64,000 nucleotides of DNA from Deltaproteobacteria bacterium (GTDB lineage: Bacteria > Desulfobacterota > DSM-4660 > Desulfatiglandales > HGW-15). The stretch spans positions 168,450-232,449 of the forward strand of contig JAGVAP010000142.1 in the NCBI GenBank assembly GCA_020060215.1, in the 5' to 3' direction. Under the pieces are notes generated by a model. It made no database searches and was not told where the DNA came from. It was given only the letters and a program-made list of their open reading frames with translations. The position numbers and the translations under genes are program-made. Positions 10,503 through 18,028 of this stretch are shown here, in pieces; the stretch's first letter is position 1; each line of letters begins with the position of its first letter.

Positions 10503-10752
10503 ATCCCTTTCATGCCTCATGCGCAAGGATTTGTCGGAGCCAGCTCTCCACGGTGATGTTGCCCTGGGGCGTGGCCACGCTTCCGGAACACATCCCGGGG
10601 CAAAATAGCTCCTCGTCAGGCGGACTCACGGGAAAAGACCTCTAAGCCGGACTTGCGGCGTAATGCGCCGGATCTTCATTTGACGAACACGCGGATCTTT
10701 GTTAATAATCGTCCAGATTGTTCCACATACGGCTGGAAAGGAGGCTTGAGCC
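10503..10752. other. Leader region of response regulator 1
   Basis: No known gene. A 39-codon minus-strand frame (10,629-10,510, GTG start, containing FCPGMCSG) is open but unsupported. AAAGGAGG at 10,737-10,744 is the ribosome-binding site of the next gene. Confidence 0.3.
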
Positions 10753-11253
10753 ATGGCGGCGGAATCTCCCTTGAAAGGGAAAACCGTACTGGTGGTCGAT
10801 GATGAGCCCGATATCCTGGAGACGGTGGCGGAAGAGCTGGAGATGTGTATCGTGGACAAGGCCCAGGATTATGACACGGCTCTTCAGTATCTGGCCAGCT
10901 ATACCTACGACGTGGTCATACTCGACATCATGGGAGTGAACGGGTTCGATCTCCTGGAAAACTCCGTGGACAGAGGATTCCCCACGGTCATGCTGACGGC
11001 GCACGCCCTGACTCCCGAGGCCCTGAAGAAATCCATCAAACTGGGAGCCGTCTCCTTCCTTCCCAAGGACAAGATGACCGAACTCAGGCCCTTCATCGAG
11101 GAGGTGGTGCTCGGAGAGGGAAGACCGGTCTGGCAGAAGTTCTTTGAAAGGCTCGGAGCCTACTTCAACAAACGCTTCGGTCCTGACTGGGTGGAGCGGG
11201 ACAAGTTCTTCAAGGAATTCAAACAAGAGGTTCTGAAGAGCGCCCGAGGGTAG
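10753..11253 (+). CDS. Response regulator with conserved C-terminal tail
   Basis: A CheY-like receiver (residues about 10-125) with the acidic pair VDDE, phospho-acceptor Asp in VVILDIMGV, the switch Thr in VMLTAHAL and the Lys in SFLPKDKM. No DNA-binding or enzymatic output domain follows; instead there is a tail of about 40 residues containing FFERLGAYFNKRFGPDW. The convergent gene at 11,650-12,138 has the same arrangement and the same FGPDW tail. No histidine kinase is nearby, so the partner is unknown. AAAGGAGG lies well placed upstream of the ATG. Confidence 0.85.
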   Translation: MAAESPLKGKTVLVVDDEPDILETVAEELEMCIVDKAQDYDTALQYLASYTYDVVILDIMGVNGFDLLENSVDRGFPTVMLTAHALTPEALKKSIKLGAVSFLPKDKMTELRPFIEEVVLGEGRPVWQKFFERLGAYFNKRFGPDWVERDKFFKEFKQEVLKSARG

Positions 11254-11649
11254 CCCCAAAATCGCGGCCGGAAGCCTGCCTCCATGCGGGTTTGCAGCCG
11301 GCCTGTGCTCTTGGGGGATGCCTGCCCTGAGCGAAAAGGAAAACACGGCTGTCTGCCGGCGAGCTCAGCTGCGAAATTGGACAGCCCTTAAAAGTCGAAG
11401 ATTGCGGCAGCTGCATGGATGGGTTTCGCTGCGCTCCACCCATCCTACGACGCTGCCCGAATTTTCCTCTTTCCGTCATCCCGGTGAAAACCGGGATCCA
11501 GTACCTCCAACCGTTTGCGGAACACCTCCGATTCAGGTTTTCACCGGGATGACGACTCTTCGCGAGACCGTCAGACTTGGTGAGAGACAAAAAAGAGAGG
11601 CCGGGGAACCCGGCCTCTACGGTTCCGCAGGGTCCCCGGGGCGGAACGC
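11254..11649. repeat. Repeat-filled spacer between convergent response regulators
   Basis: No gene. Contains an imperfect inverted region at 11,256-11,319 (CCCCAA and TTGGGG ends), a single GGGTGGAGCGCAGC-type repeat arm at 11,417-11,452, and a perfect 19-bp inverted repeat, CGTCATCCCGGTGAAAACC at 11,474-11,492 against its complement at 11,536-11,554. The terminator of the minus-strand regulator follows. Confidence 0.6.
11590..11617 (-). terminator. Intrinsic terminator of response regulator 2
   Basis: A perfect 10-bp stem (AGAGGCCGGG, 11,595-11,604, paired with 11,608-11,617) with a 3-base loop, followed on the minus strand by six T residues. It lies 33 bases beyond the stop of the gene at 11,650-12,138. 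Confidence 0.8.
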
Positions 11650-12138
11650 TCACATCCAGATCTTGAACTTTTCCCAGAACTCCTTTTCGTCGTTCTGCCA
11701 GTCCGGGCCGAACTTCTCATCATAGAACGTTCCCCATCTGTCCAGCCATCGCGACCAGAAATGGCGCCCCTTTGCCTTGTCTTCAAGGACTTCTCTCAAG
11801 AAGACGGGGAGATCGGTCAGTCTCTCTTTCGGCAGGTAGGAGGCGGCGCCGCCCCGGAAGGATTTCACGATGTGCTCCGGGCTCAAGGCGTGGGCCGTCA
11901 GCATGACTGCGGTCACGCCCCGCTGGTTGGCCAGTTCCAGCAGCCCGTAGCCGTCCACGCCCATGATATCCAGGACGGCCAGATCGAATCTCTCATGCTT
12001 CAGAATCGTCTCCGCCTCCTCGAAGCTGGTGGCGCTCCTGACCTCGCACATGGAAAGCAATGCCGCCGCCGTTTCCACCACGTCCGGTTCATCATCGACC
12101 ACCAGGATCCTTTTCCCGGCAAGTATATCTTTCTCCAT
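11650..12138 (-). CDS. Response regulator, paralogue of the 10,753 gene
   Basis: A 162-residue receiver protein with VDDEPDVVE, phospho-acceptor Asp in LAVLDIMGV, Thr in VMLTAHAL and Lys in SYLPKERL. Like its convergent neighbour it lacks an output domain and ends in an aromatic, charged tail with FYDEKFGPDW. The ATG at 12,138 has GGGAGGA upstream; the frame runs 25 codons further but without similarity. It sits downstream of the acyl-CoA dehydrogenase on the same strand, 35 bases away, but has a good site of its own and its own terminator. Confidence 0.85.
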   Translation of the reverse strand: MEKDILAGKRILVVDDEPDVVETAAALLSMCEVRSATSFEEAETILKHERFDLAVLDIMGVDGYGLLELANQRGVTAVMLTAHALSPEHIVKSFRGGAASYLPKERLTDLPVFLREVLEDKAKGRHFWSRWLDRWGTFYDEKFGPDWQNDEKEFWEKFKIWM

Positions 12139-12173
12139 CCCGTTTCCTCCCTGGGAGCGGGTCCCGTATCGTG

Positions 12174-13694
12174 CTAGAAGACGTTCTCCTCCTGAACCCA
12201 TGCCGGAAACCATCGATAGTGGTCTTCGGGGTATGCGCGGTTCAGCCCTTCGTAGGTGGCCTTTGCCAGTGCAATGCCTCTCTTGTCCCGAAGGAGGATC
12301 ACCAGCCCTTTGCGCTCCAGCCCGAGGAGCGCTTCATCCAGCTTCCCTTCCGCCACATCGAAGAAGGTCTTGAGGTCCTCCCGGCTCATGTGGAGCCCCG
12401 GGTTGACCCGGTAGTCCTCCGCCAGCACCTTCAACAGGTTCTCTTCATCCACAACGCTGCTTTTCTCCGGCGGTTTCCCGGCCGGGACCGGCACCCCCAG
12501 TCCTTCGTGAATGACCCTCCGCGGCATCTTGAGATCCTCGGCCCACTGTTTCAGTCCGGTCCTCTGGATCACGAGCCTGCAGGCCTCCATGGTGCCGCCT
12601 GCGATGTTCTCCACCTTGGCCACATGCATGATGGCGGAAAGGGGGTAGAACGGCGTCAATCCGTCTCCTCCCATGACCTGGATGGCGTCCAGGCTCGAAG
12701 CCATGACCCCTTCGCAGTTGAACACCTTCGCCATGTTGGACTCCAGGGTGATGTCCCATCCCAGATCCCACAGATAAGCCGTGTAATAGGTGAGCAACCG
12801 GGCGATCTTCCACCGCGTCATCATGTCTGCGATCTTGAACTGGTTGTTGGTGAAGCTGATGGTAGGCTTCCCGAACTGCACCCTTCTTTCCGCGTAGGGG
12901 ACCGCGTTCCTGAGCAGCTCGCCCATCCATCCCACGGTCTGGGCGCAGATCAGGCTCCTCTCGAAATTGAGCCCTGCGGTCATCACCCGCCATCCATCCC
13001 CTTCTCCCCCGATCCTGTTCTCCAGCGGCACCGGCACATCCCTGAAGTCGAGGACCCCGTTCTGGATGTTTTCGAACCCGATGATCTCGTTGATTTTCTC
13101 CACCGAAAAACCCGGGAAGCCCTTCTCCACCACGAACGCGGTAAGATGCCTGTACCGCTTCCGGTCCTCCGGGTCATCGCTGGTCCGGGCATAGACCATG
13201 TACCTCTGGGCCGCACCCGCCGAGACGATGTATCTCTTCTTCCCGTTCAGGAGATACCCGGTTCCGTTGCGGGTCGCGCGCATTTCCTGGGCCGCGGCAT
13301 CGGTGCCCGCAAATGGCTCCGTAATCACGATCGCGCCCAGCTCTCCCCTGGCAATCCGGGGCAGGAATCGCGCCTTCTGATCCTCCGTGCCGAACTCGAT
13401 GATCTGGCGCAACCCTCCAAGCATGTTGCCCACGAAGATGCGCCCCGGGCCGGGCATGCGGTTCATGGCTTCTGCCGCGATACAGGCCCCTGTCGCCCCA
13501 AGGCCCATGCCCCCATACTCCTTGGGGACGCCCGCCCCGCCATACCCCTTCTCGGTGATCCGATCGAAGATCTCCCTGGGGAACTGCCTCTTCCACCTGG
13601 TCTCCGCATCCAGGGGCATGACCTCCTCGGCGAAACCCCGGATCTCTCGATCGAACTTCTTGTGCTCTTCCGTCCACCATGGATAAATGTCCAT
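12174..13694 (-). CDS. Acyl-CoA dehydrogenase with relocated catalytic Glu and C-terminal extension
   Basis: FAD-dependent alpha,beta-dehydrogenation of an acyl-CoA. Residues 1-385 follow the ACAD fold (ITEPFAGTDAAAQ for flavin and substrate, AERRVQFGKPI-like segment, IQVMGGDG). At the place of the MCAD base (E376 in YEGT) this protein has Gly366 in IAGGT, while Glu245 in NFERS matches the base position of isovaleryl- and long-chain enzymes. So a branched-chain or long-chain-type active site is likely. A tail of about 120 residues beyond the usual 380-residue length is of unknown role. A strong AAAGGAGG supports the ATG at 13,694. It ends the TRAP 1 and cyclase gene run. Confidence 0.9.
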   Translation of the reverse strand: MDIYPWWTEEHKKFDREIRGFAEEVMPLDAETRWKRQFPREIFDRITEKGYGGAGVPKEYGGMGLGATGACIAAEAMNRMPGPGRIFVGNMLGGLRQIIEFGTEDQKARFLPRIARGELGAIVITEPFAGTDAAAQEMRATRNGTGYLLNGKKRYIVSAGAAQRYMVYARTSDDPEDRKRYRHLTAFVVEKGFPGFSVEKINEIIGFENIQNGVLDFRDVPVPLENRIGGEGDGWRVMTAGLNFERSLICAQTVGWMGELLRNAVPYAERRVQFGKPTISFTNNQFKIADMMTRWKIARLLTYYTAYLWDLGWDITLESNMAKVFNCEGVMASSLDAIQVMGGDGLTPFYPLSAIMHVAKVENIAGGTMEACRLVIQRTGLKQWAEDLKMPRRVIHEGLGVPVPAGKPPEKSSVVDEENLLKVLAEDYRVNPGLHMSREDLKTFFDVAEGKLDEALLGLERKGLVILLRDKRGIALAKATYEGLNRAYPEDHYRWFPAWVQEENVF

Positions 13695-13773
13695 GTCGTC
13701 CTCCTTTGGGTATTCATCATGCAATCGGGCAAAGCCAGGGTGCCCCTCCCTTGCCGCGGGCGCGGCCGATTTT

Positions 13774-13854
13774 CGTAGAGCGGAGCGGAACCCATCTATT
13801 CAAGGGGCCGGGCCGCAAGACCGATGGGTTTCGCTCCGCTCCACCCATCCTACG
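13774..13854. repeat. Paired GTAGGATGGGTGGA-family palindrome
   Basis: Two opposing arms (CGTAGAGCGGAGCGGAACCC at left, GGGTTTCGCTCCGCTCCACC at right) around a short centre, between the cyclase and the acyl-CoA dehydrogenase. Same family as 1676-1763; the left arm is shortened. Confidence 0.65.
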
Positions 13855-13888
13855 AATCGCGGTCTGAAAGCAGAGGGCCCAAGTGCTG

Positions 13889-14659
13889 CTACTCGTCCAG
13901 GATCGCCACCGCCCGCACCCAGCCGCTGCTCGCCCGATGGATCTTGACGGGGAAGACCGCCACCTTGAAGCCGAACGGCCTGGGGAGCTTGTCCAGGTTC
14001 GCCAGGTTTTCAAGGTGGCAATACTCCTTTTCCTTTCCTACGAAGTGGCCCGCCCAGAAAACGCTCCTGTTACCGGTCTCCTTGATCTCCTGCATCATTG
14101 CGGCCATGGGCCTGTCCCAACCCCAGGCATCGATGCCCATGATCTTTACGCCCTGGTCGATCAGCCAGGAGGTCGATTCCCTGCCCATACCCGGGTGTTT
14201 GCCCTCGTACCCCGGCTGCCCGTACGAGCGGGAGACATCGGTTCTGATCAACACAATGTCCAGGGGCTTGATGGCGTAGCCGATCCCGGCGACCGCCCCC
14301 TGGACGTCCTCGGCCGTGATCAGATCGCCGGCCTTCTTGTGGGTGAAGTCCAGCACCACCCCGTCGGAGTAACACCACTCCAGGGGTATCTGATCCGCGG
14401 TCTTCGCAGGTTTCCCTTCGCAGAGAGGCCCCCAGTGATACGGGGCATCGAGGTGGGTCCCCGCGTGGGTGCTCAGCAGCACCTCTTCCTCTGCGGCGAA
14501 CCGGTTCTCGGGGAAGAAGTCCTCCGGCAGGCCGAACATCTTGCCCCGCACCTGGGCCCCTTCCTCGTGGGTGTGGTAGGTGATGGCCGACTGGATGAAC
14601 GAGCCGGGCGGATTGTTCACCAGCGTGACGCTGAGGTCGATGATTCTGGGTCTTCCCAT
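13889..14659 (-). CDS. Cyclase-family metal hydrolase (kynurenine formamidase-like)
   Basis: A 256-residue member of the cyclase/kynurenine formamidase/isatin hydrolase family, metal-dependent hydrolases of cyclic or linear amides and esters. The metal motif HxGTHxDxPxH is intact as STHAGTHLDAPYHW. The family signature lies in the N-terminal third and DLSVTL opens the protein, as usual. GAAGGAGG precedes the ATG at 14,659. It lies between TRAP transporter 1 and the acyl-CoA dehydrogenase on the same strand, so a ring-opening or ester-cleaving step in the same catabolic route is plausible. The substrate is not known. Confidence 0.85.
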   Translation of the reverse strand: MGRPRIIDLSVTLVNNPPGSFIQSAITYHTHEEGAQVRGKMFGLPEDFFPENRFAAEEEVLLSTHAGTHLDAPYHWGPLCEGKPAKTADQIPLEWCYSDGVVLDFTHKKAGDLITAEDVQGAVAGIGYAIKPLDIVLIRTDVSRSYGQPGYEGKHPGMGRESTSWLIDQGVKIMGIDAWGWDRPMAAMMQEIKETGNRSVFWAGHFVGKEKEYCHLENLANLDKLPRPFGFKVAVFPVKIHRASSGWVRAVAILDE

Positions 14660-14687
14660 GTAATTCCTCCTTCTTTTTTCCGTCCCG

Positions 14688-14752
14688 CCGCGAAGAGACA
14701 AAGACACCAGGAAGAATACTGGTCTTCTTTGTGCCTTCCGCCTTCGTGACGC
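14688..14752. repeat. CGAAGACACAAAGACACCA inverted-repeat family, copy 1
   Basis: Arms CGCGAAGAGACAAAGACACC and its rough complement (TCTTTGTGCC..CTTCGTG) face each other between the cyclase start and dctM1. Related copies occur at 25,030-25,056, 34,411-34,476 and 55,544-55,612. Confidence 0.55.
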
Positions 14753-14831
14753 GCCATAGCGCCACTCCGGCGCGAGGGCGGTAGTGCCTTTGCGGCACAT
14801 CTTCTCAGCAGACTCAAACCGTGCGCCCTTC

Positions 14832-16145
14832 CTATCCCGTGATCCCCGGCAGCCAGAGCGCAAGAAAGGGAAACATCATGATCAGGATCATGGCCAGAAG
14901 GCTGCAGCCGATAAAGGGAAAGGCCGCTTTGTAGACATCCATCATGGTGGTGTCCTTGGAGGACACCCCCCTCATGACAAAGAGACTCAAGCCGAAAGGC
15001 GGCGAGATCCCGGCGATCTCGATGTTGATCAGGTAGATCACGGCAAACCAGACGTCGCTGAAACCCAGCTGCTTTACCACGGGGATGAAGATCGGCAGGG
15101 TGATCATCATGATCGAGACGACATCCATCAAACATCCCAGAAAGAGGATGATGATCTGCATGGCGATGATGATCACGATGGGCGATACCGGCAGGGTGGC
15201 GGAAAACTCGGCCAGCCCTGCGCTGGCCCCGGTAAAGGCCAGGATCTGGCTGAATGCCTGAGCCCCCCCGATGACGATCAGGATCATCCCGGTCACCGAC
15301 AGGGAGGAGACCGTGGTCTTCCTGACGACTTCCCAGTTCAAACGGCCGTAGCAGGCCGCCAGGATGCAGGTGCCGACGGCCCCGCAGGCAGCGGCCTCCG
15401 AGGGCGAGGCGATGCCCAGGAACATCAACCCGATGACGGCAAAGATCACGAACCCCTGCGGCAGGACGTACTTGGCCGTATCCCGAAGCTTCTCGGAAAG
15501 GGGGATCTTCCCCACATCGTAGGTCGGGGCCAGGTCCGGCTGGAGGATGCACCGCACCATGATATAGGTCGCCATGATGGCGGCCACCAGCAGTCCCGGA
15601 ACGATGATACCGATGAGGATCCTGCTGATGGAGATCTCCCCTATGGCGCCGCACAGCACGGCCAGTGCGCTCGGGGGGATCAGCATGGCGAGACCGCCGC
15701 TCCCCAGGATGGGCCCCAGGCTCATGGGCTTCTGGTAGCCCTGTCTCTGCATCTCGGGAACCAGGGTGGACCCCAGCATGGCCACGCTTGCGATGCTGGT
15801 CCCGGTGAGGGCCGAAAACAAGGTCCCGGAGGCTACGGCCAGCAGCGCGAGTCTCCCGGGCAGCTTCCCCATCCACTTTCCCACGACCTCGATCAGCGCA
15901 GGGGCGATCTTGGACTGGAACATGACCTCTCCCATCAGGATGAAGAGGGGAATGGGGAGCAGGATGAAACTGTTGAGGCTGCTGTACAGGGAGTTGATCA
16001 GGTTCTGGAGGCCCATCAGCCCGCCGAAAAGGACATACATGCCGATGACGTTCACAATAAAGAAACAGAGTGCGATGGGCATCCCCGTCAGCATCAGGAG
16101 GACCAGAAATCCGAATATCCCCAGGAGCCAAATCTGCCATTCCAT
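14832..16145 (-). CDS. dctM: TRAP transporter large permease, DctM type (system 1)
   Basis: The 12-helix membrane subunit of a tripartite ATP-independent periplasmic transporter, which moves organic acids using the sodium or proton gradient. The 437 residues are nearly all hydrophobic, with the family motifs LFILMGEVMF, ALTGTSIASVAMLGS, IPPSALAVLCG and SPSEAAACGAVGT. It lies 18 bases after dctQ1. The length is identical to dctM2 at 25,547-26,860, with which it shares the same gene-order context. GGAG upstream supports the start. Confidence 0.94.
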   Translation of the reverse strand: MEWQIWLLGIFGFLVLLMLTGMPIALCFFIVNVIGMYVLFGGLMGLQNLINSLYSSLNSFILLPIPLFILMGEVMFQSKIAPALIEVVGKWMGKLPGRLALLAVASGTLFSALTGTSIASVAMLGSTLVPEMQRQGYQKPMSLGPILGSGGLAMLIPPSALAVLCGAIGEISISRILIGIIVPGLLVAAIMATYIMVRCILQPDLAPTYDVGKIPLSEKLRDTAKYVLPQGFVIFAVIGLMFLGIASPSEAAACGAVGTCILAACYGRLNWEVVRKTTVSSLSVTGMILIVIGGAQAFSQILAFTGASAGLAEFSATLPVSPIVIIIAMQIIILFLGCLMDVVSIMMITLPIFIPVVKQLGFSDVWFAVIYLINIEIAGISPPFGLSLFVMRGVSSKDTTMMDVYKAAFPFIGCSLLAMILIMMFPFLALWLPGITG

Positions 16146-16163
16146 GGTTGGACTCCAGTTGTC

Positions 16164-16700
16164 CTAGTCGCTGAGGGAGGGGGCCCGTTGGAGGGCCGGA
16201 CGGGCCTTCCCCCTCGCTTCCTTCCATCGACTGAACTGCTCAATGGCCCTGATGAGGAACTGGATGGCAAAGAGAAGGCTGCCCACGAAGATGATCGCGA
16301 TGATCGGCGACCTCGGCAGCATCAGCACCGTCGGCGTCTTGTTCCCCAGCCAGTAGATCGTGGTCATAAGGCCCGCCCCCGCCACAATGAGCATGAAGGC
16401 GGTGCCGATCAGGGAGGTGATGAAGTTCATCATGGCTTGTGATCCGGGGCTGAGCCGCTCCACCAGCAGGTCCATCTTCACATGACCTTCCTTCCTCAAG
16501 ATCCAGCCGGCGGTCATGAACGGAATCCAGAGGACCAGGATGCTCGATATTTCGGCCACCCAGGTTGTCGGGCGTCCGAGATACCTGGAGAACACCTCGA
16601 TGTTGACGATGATCATCTGCCCCCAGAACAGGATGCCCGCAAGCACCATGACCGCGTCATTGAAGCGGTCCCATCCTTTGATCAGCCCACGAACGGACAT
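16164..16700 (-). CDS. dctQ: TRAP transporter small permease, DctQ type (system 1)
   Basis: Four-helix small membrane subunit of 178 residues that pairs with DctM. It shows the DctQ pattern: an N-terminal helix with NIEVFSRYLGRPTTWVAE, then KEGHVKMDLLVERLSP before helix 3. ATG 16,700 has GGAGG at good spacing; a longer frame upstream is not supported. Confidence 0.9.
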   Translation of the reverse strand: MSVRGLIKGWDRFNDAVMVLAGILFWGQMIIVNIEVFSRYLGRPTTWVAEISSILVLWIPFMTAGWILRKEGHVKMDLLVERLSPGSQAMMNFITSLIGTAFMLIVAGAGLMTTIYWLGNKTPTVLMLPRSPIIAIIFVGSLLFAIQFLIRAIEQFSRWKEARGKARPALQRAPSLSD

Positions 16701-16797
16701 ACGGTGCCTCCATTGCGATCCGGCGGCCTGCCCATGCATCGTCCCGGCGGGATGGGACATCAGACGTCCTGCGGATCGCTCTGCAGTCTGGTAAACT

Positions 16798-16833
16798 CCC
16801 CCCCCCCCGACCCCCTCTTAGCCCAAGAGGGGG
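16798..16833 (-). promoter_or_regulatory. Hairpin and poly-C tract between dctP1 and dctQ1
   Basis: A 9-bp perfect stem (CCCCCTCTT, 16,811-16,819, with 16,825-16,833; 5-base loop) lies in the 279-base gap between the binding-protein gene and its permeases, flanked by a run of 11 C (16,798-16,808). Such hairpins often let the binding protein be made in excess. No clear T-tract follows, so transcript stabilisation is as likely as termination. Confidence 0.5.
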
Positions 16834-16979
16834 GGAATCAAAGGATGACCCTGAAGGGGGGCAACAACATGAACGCCGTTTATTCCTTCTCTTTCCTGTT
16901 CCACTCGGATAGCCCGTCCTACCGGAAATTCACCTGAAGGGAGGTCGAGACGCCCGCACGACGCCAGGCCGCCCATCGA

Positions 16980-17993
16980 CTACTTCTTCGTCAGCAGTTT
17001 TCTCATCTTGGCGATGGCATCGCCCTGCCGCTCCTGTGCATACTTCCATGCCCCTTCGGTGGAGGCGGAGACAAACCAATCGGCGACATCCGGCGGAAGC
17101 TGTATGACCTTGGCCCCCGAACCGGCGAACTTCTTGATGAAGAGGTTCCTCTGCTCGAGCTCATAGGGCGCATACTTTGCCTCGAATGCGGCCATTTCAC
17201 TGATCATCATCTGTCTCAGGTCGGCGGGGATCTTGTTCCATTTGGCCAGGTTGACGGGAATCGCCACGGAGCTCCTCCAGAAGCCCGGCTGGATGACGAA
17301 CTTGCTCACGCTCTGAAGCCCGTATGCGAGGGCGATGTAGATGGAGGTGCTGAGCCCGTCCACCGTCCCCCGCTCCATGGCCGTGTTGTATTCGGTGGTC
17401 TGCAGCGCGGTAGCGACCCCGCCGAGCTCCCTGTACTGGCCGTGAAAGGAGGTGGTCCCGCCGAGGCGCAGACCCTTGAAGTCCTCGCGCTTCTCCACGG
17501 GCTTGTTCAGGAACATGATGAAGTAACCATGCTCCGTGGCCTCGCCCCTGCCGAGATAGAACAGGCCGGCCTTCTTGTAGATCTCCCCGATCGCGTCATA
17601 GACGCCGTTCTTTCGCTCTTCCACGGCCGAAAAGGGGGACAGATGGGTCACCCCGATTCCCGGGACCATGTCTTCGAAGAAGGCGTTGGGGATGCAGGCC
17701 ATATCGATGATGCCGTTCTTCACCGCCGCCCCGAGGTTGAAGGGCGGGATCACCTCCGGACCGCCCTTGACCTGGATCACCAATCGGCCCTTGGCCGCCT
17801 GATTGATCCTCTCGAAGAGCTCCTTCTTGATGTACTGGAATTCCACGGCATTGGCCGCAGGAGCGAACGAGACGAAGTTGAGGGTAATGGCATCTCCCGA
17901 GGCCGCAGCAGGCATGGGGCAGATGACCGCCCCGAAGAACAAGGCCAGCAGCGACACACTCACCATGAAACAAACGCTTCTCTTCTTTCCCAT
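16980..17993 (-). CDS. dctP: TRAP transporter substrate-binding protein, DctP type (system 1)
   Basis: Periplasmic binding protein of 337 residues with a cleavable signal peptide (MGKKRSVCFMVSVSLLALFF, cleavage near PMPAAASG). The body carries VKGGPEVIPPF, LGRGEATEHGYF and FKGLRLGG, the last with the Arg that usually grips the substrate carboxylate. ATG 17,993 has GGAAGGAG upstream. It precedes dctQ1 and dctM1 and follows the acyl-CoA ligase, so its ligand is likely the carboxylic acid that the ligase activates. Confidence 0.92.
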   Translation of the reverse strand: MGKKRSVCFMVSVSLLALFFGAVICPMPAAASGDAITLNFVSFAPAANAVEFQYIKKELFERINQAAKGRLVIQVKGGPEVIPPFNLGAAVKNGIIDMACIPNAFFEDMVPGIGVTHLSPFSAVEERKNGVYDAIGEIYKKAGLFYLGRGEATEHGYFIMFLNKPVEKREDFKGLRLGGTTSFHGQYRELGGVATALQTTEYNTAMERGTVDGLSTSIYIALAYGLQSVSKFVIQPGFWRSSVAIPVNLAKWNKIPADLRQMMISEMAAFEAKYAPYELEQRNLFIKKFAGSGAKVIQLPPDVADWFVSASTEGAWKYAQERQGDAIAKMRKLLTKK

Positions 17994-18028
17994 CTCAGTC
18001 TCCTTCCATTTTGATGGATCGTTTACTG

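Noticed and set aside
10164..10526. 120-codon minus-strand frame over composite element copy A
   Set aside because: Frame is not kept along copies B and C, so it is not a conserved product of the element.
13774..13854. Insertion sequence suspected from long inverted repeats
   Set aside because: No transposase frame or target duplication; the whole element is under 90 bases, so it is listed as a palindromic repeat.
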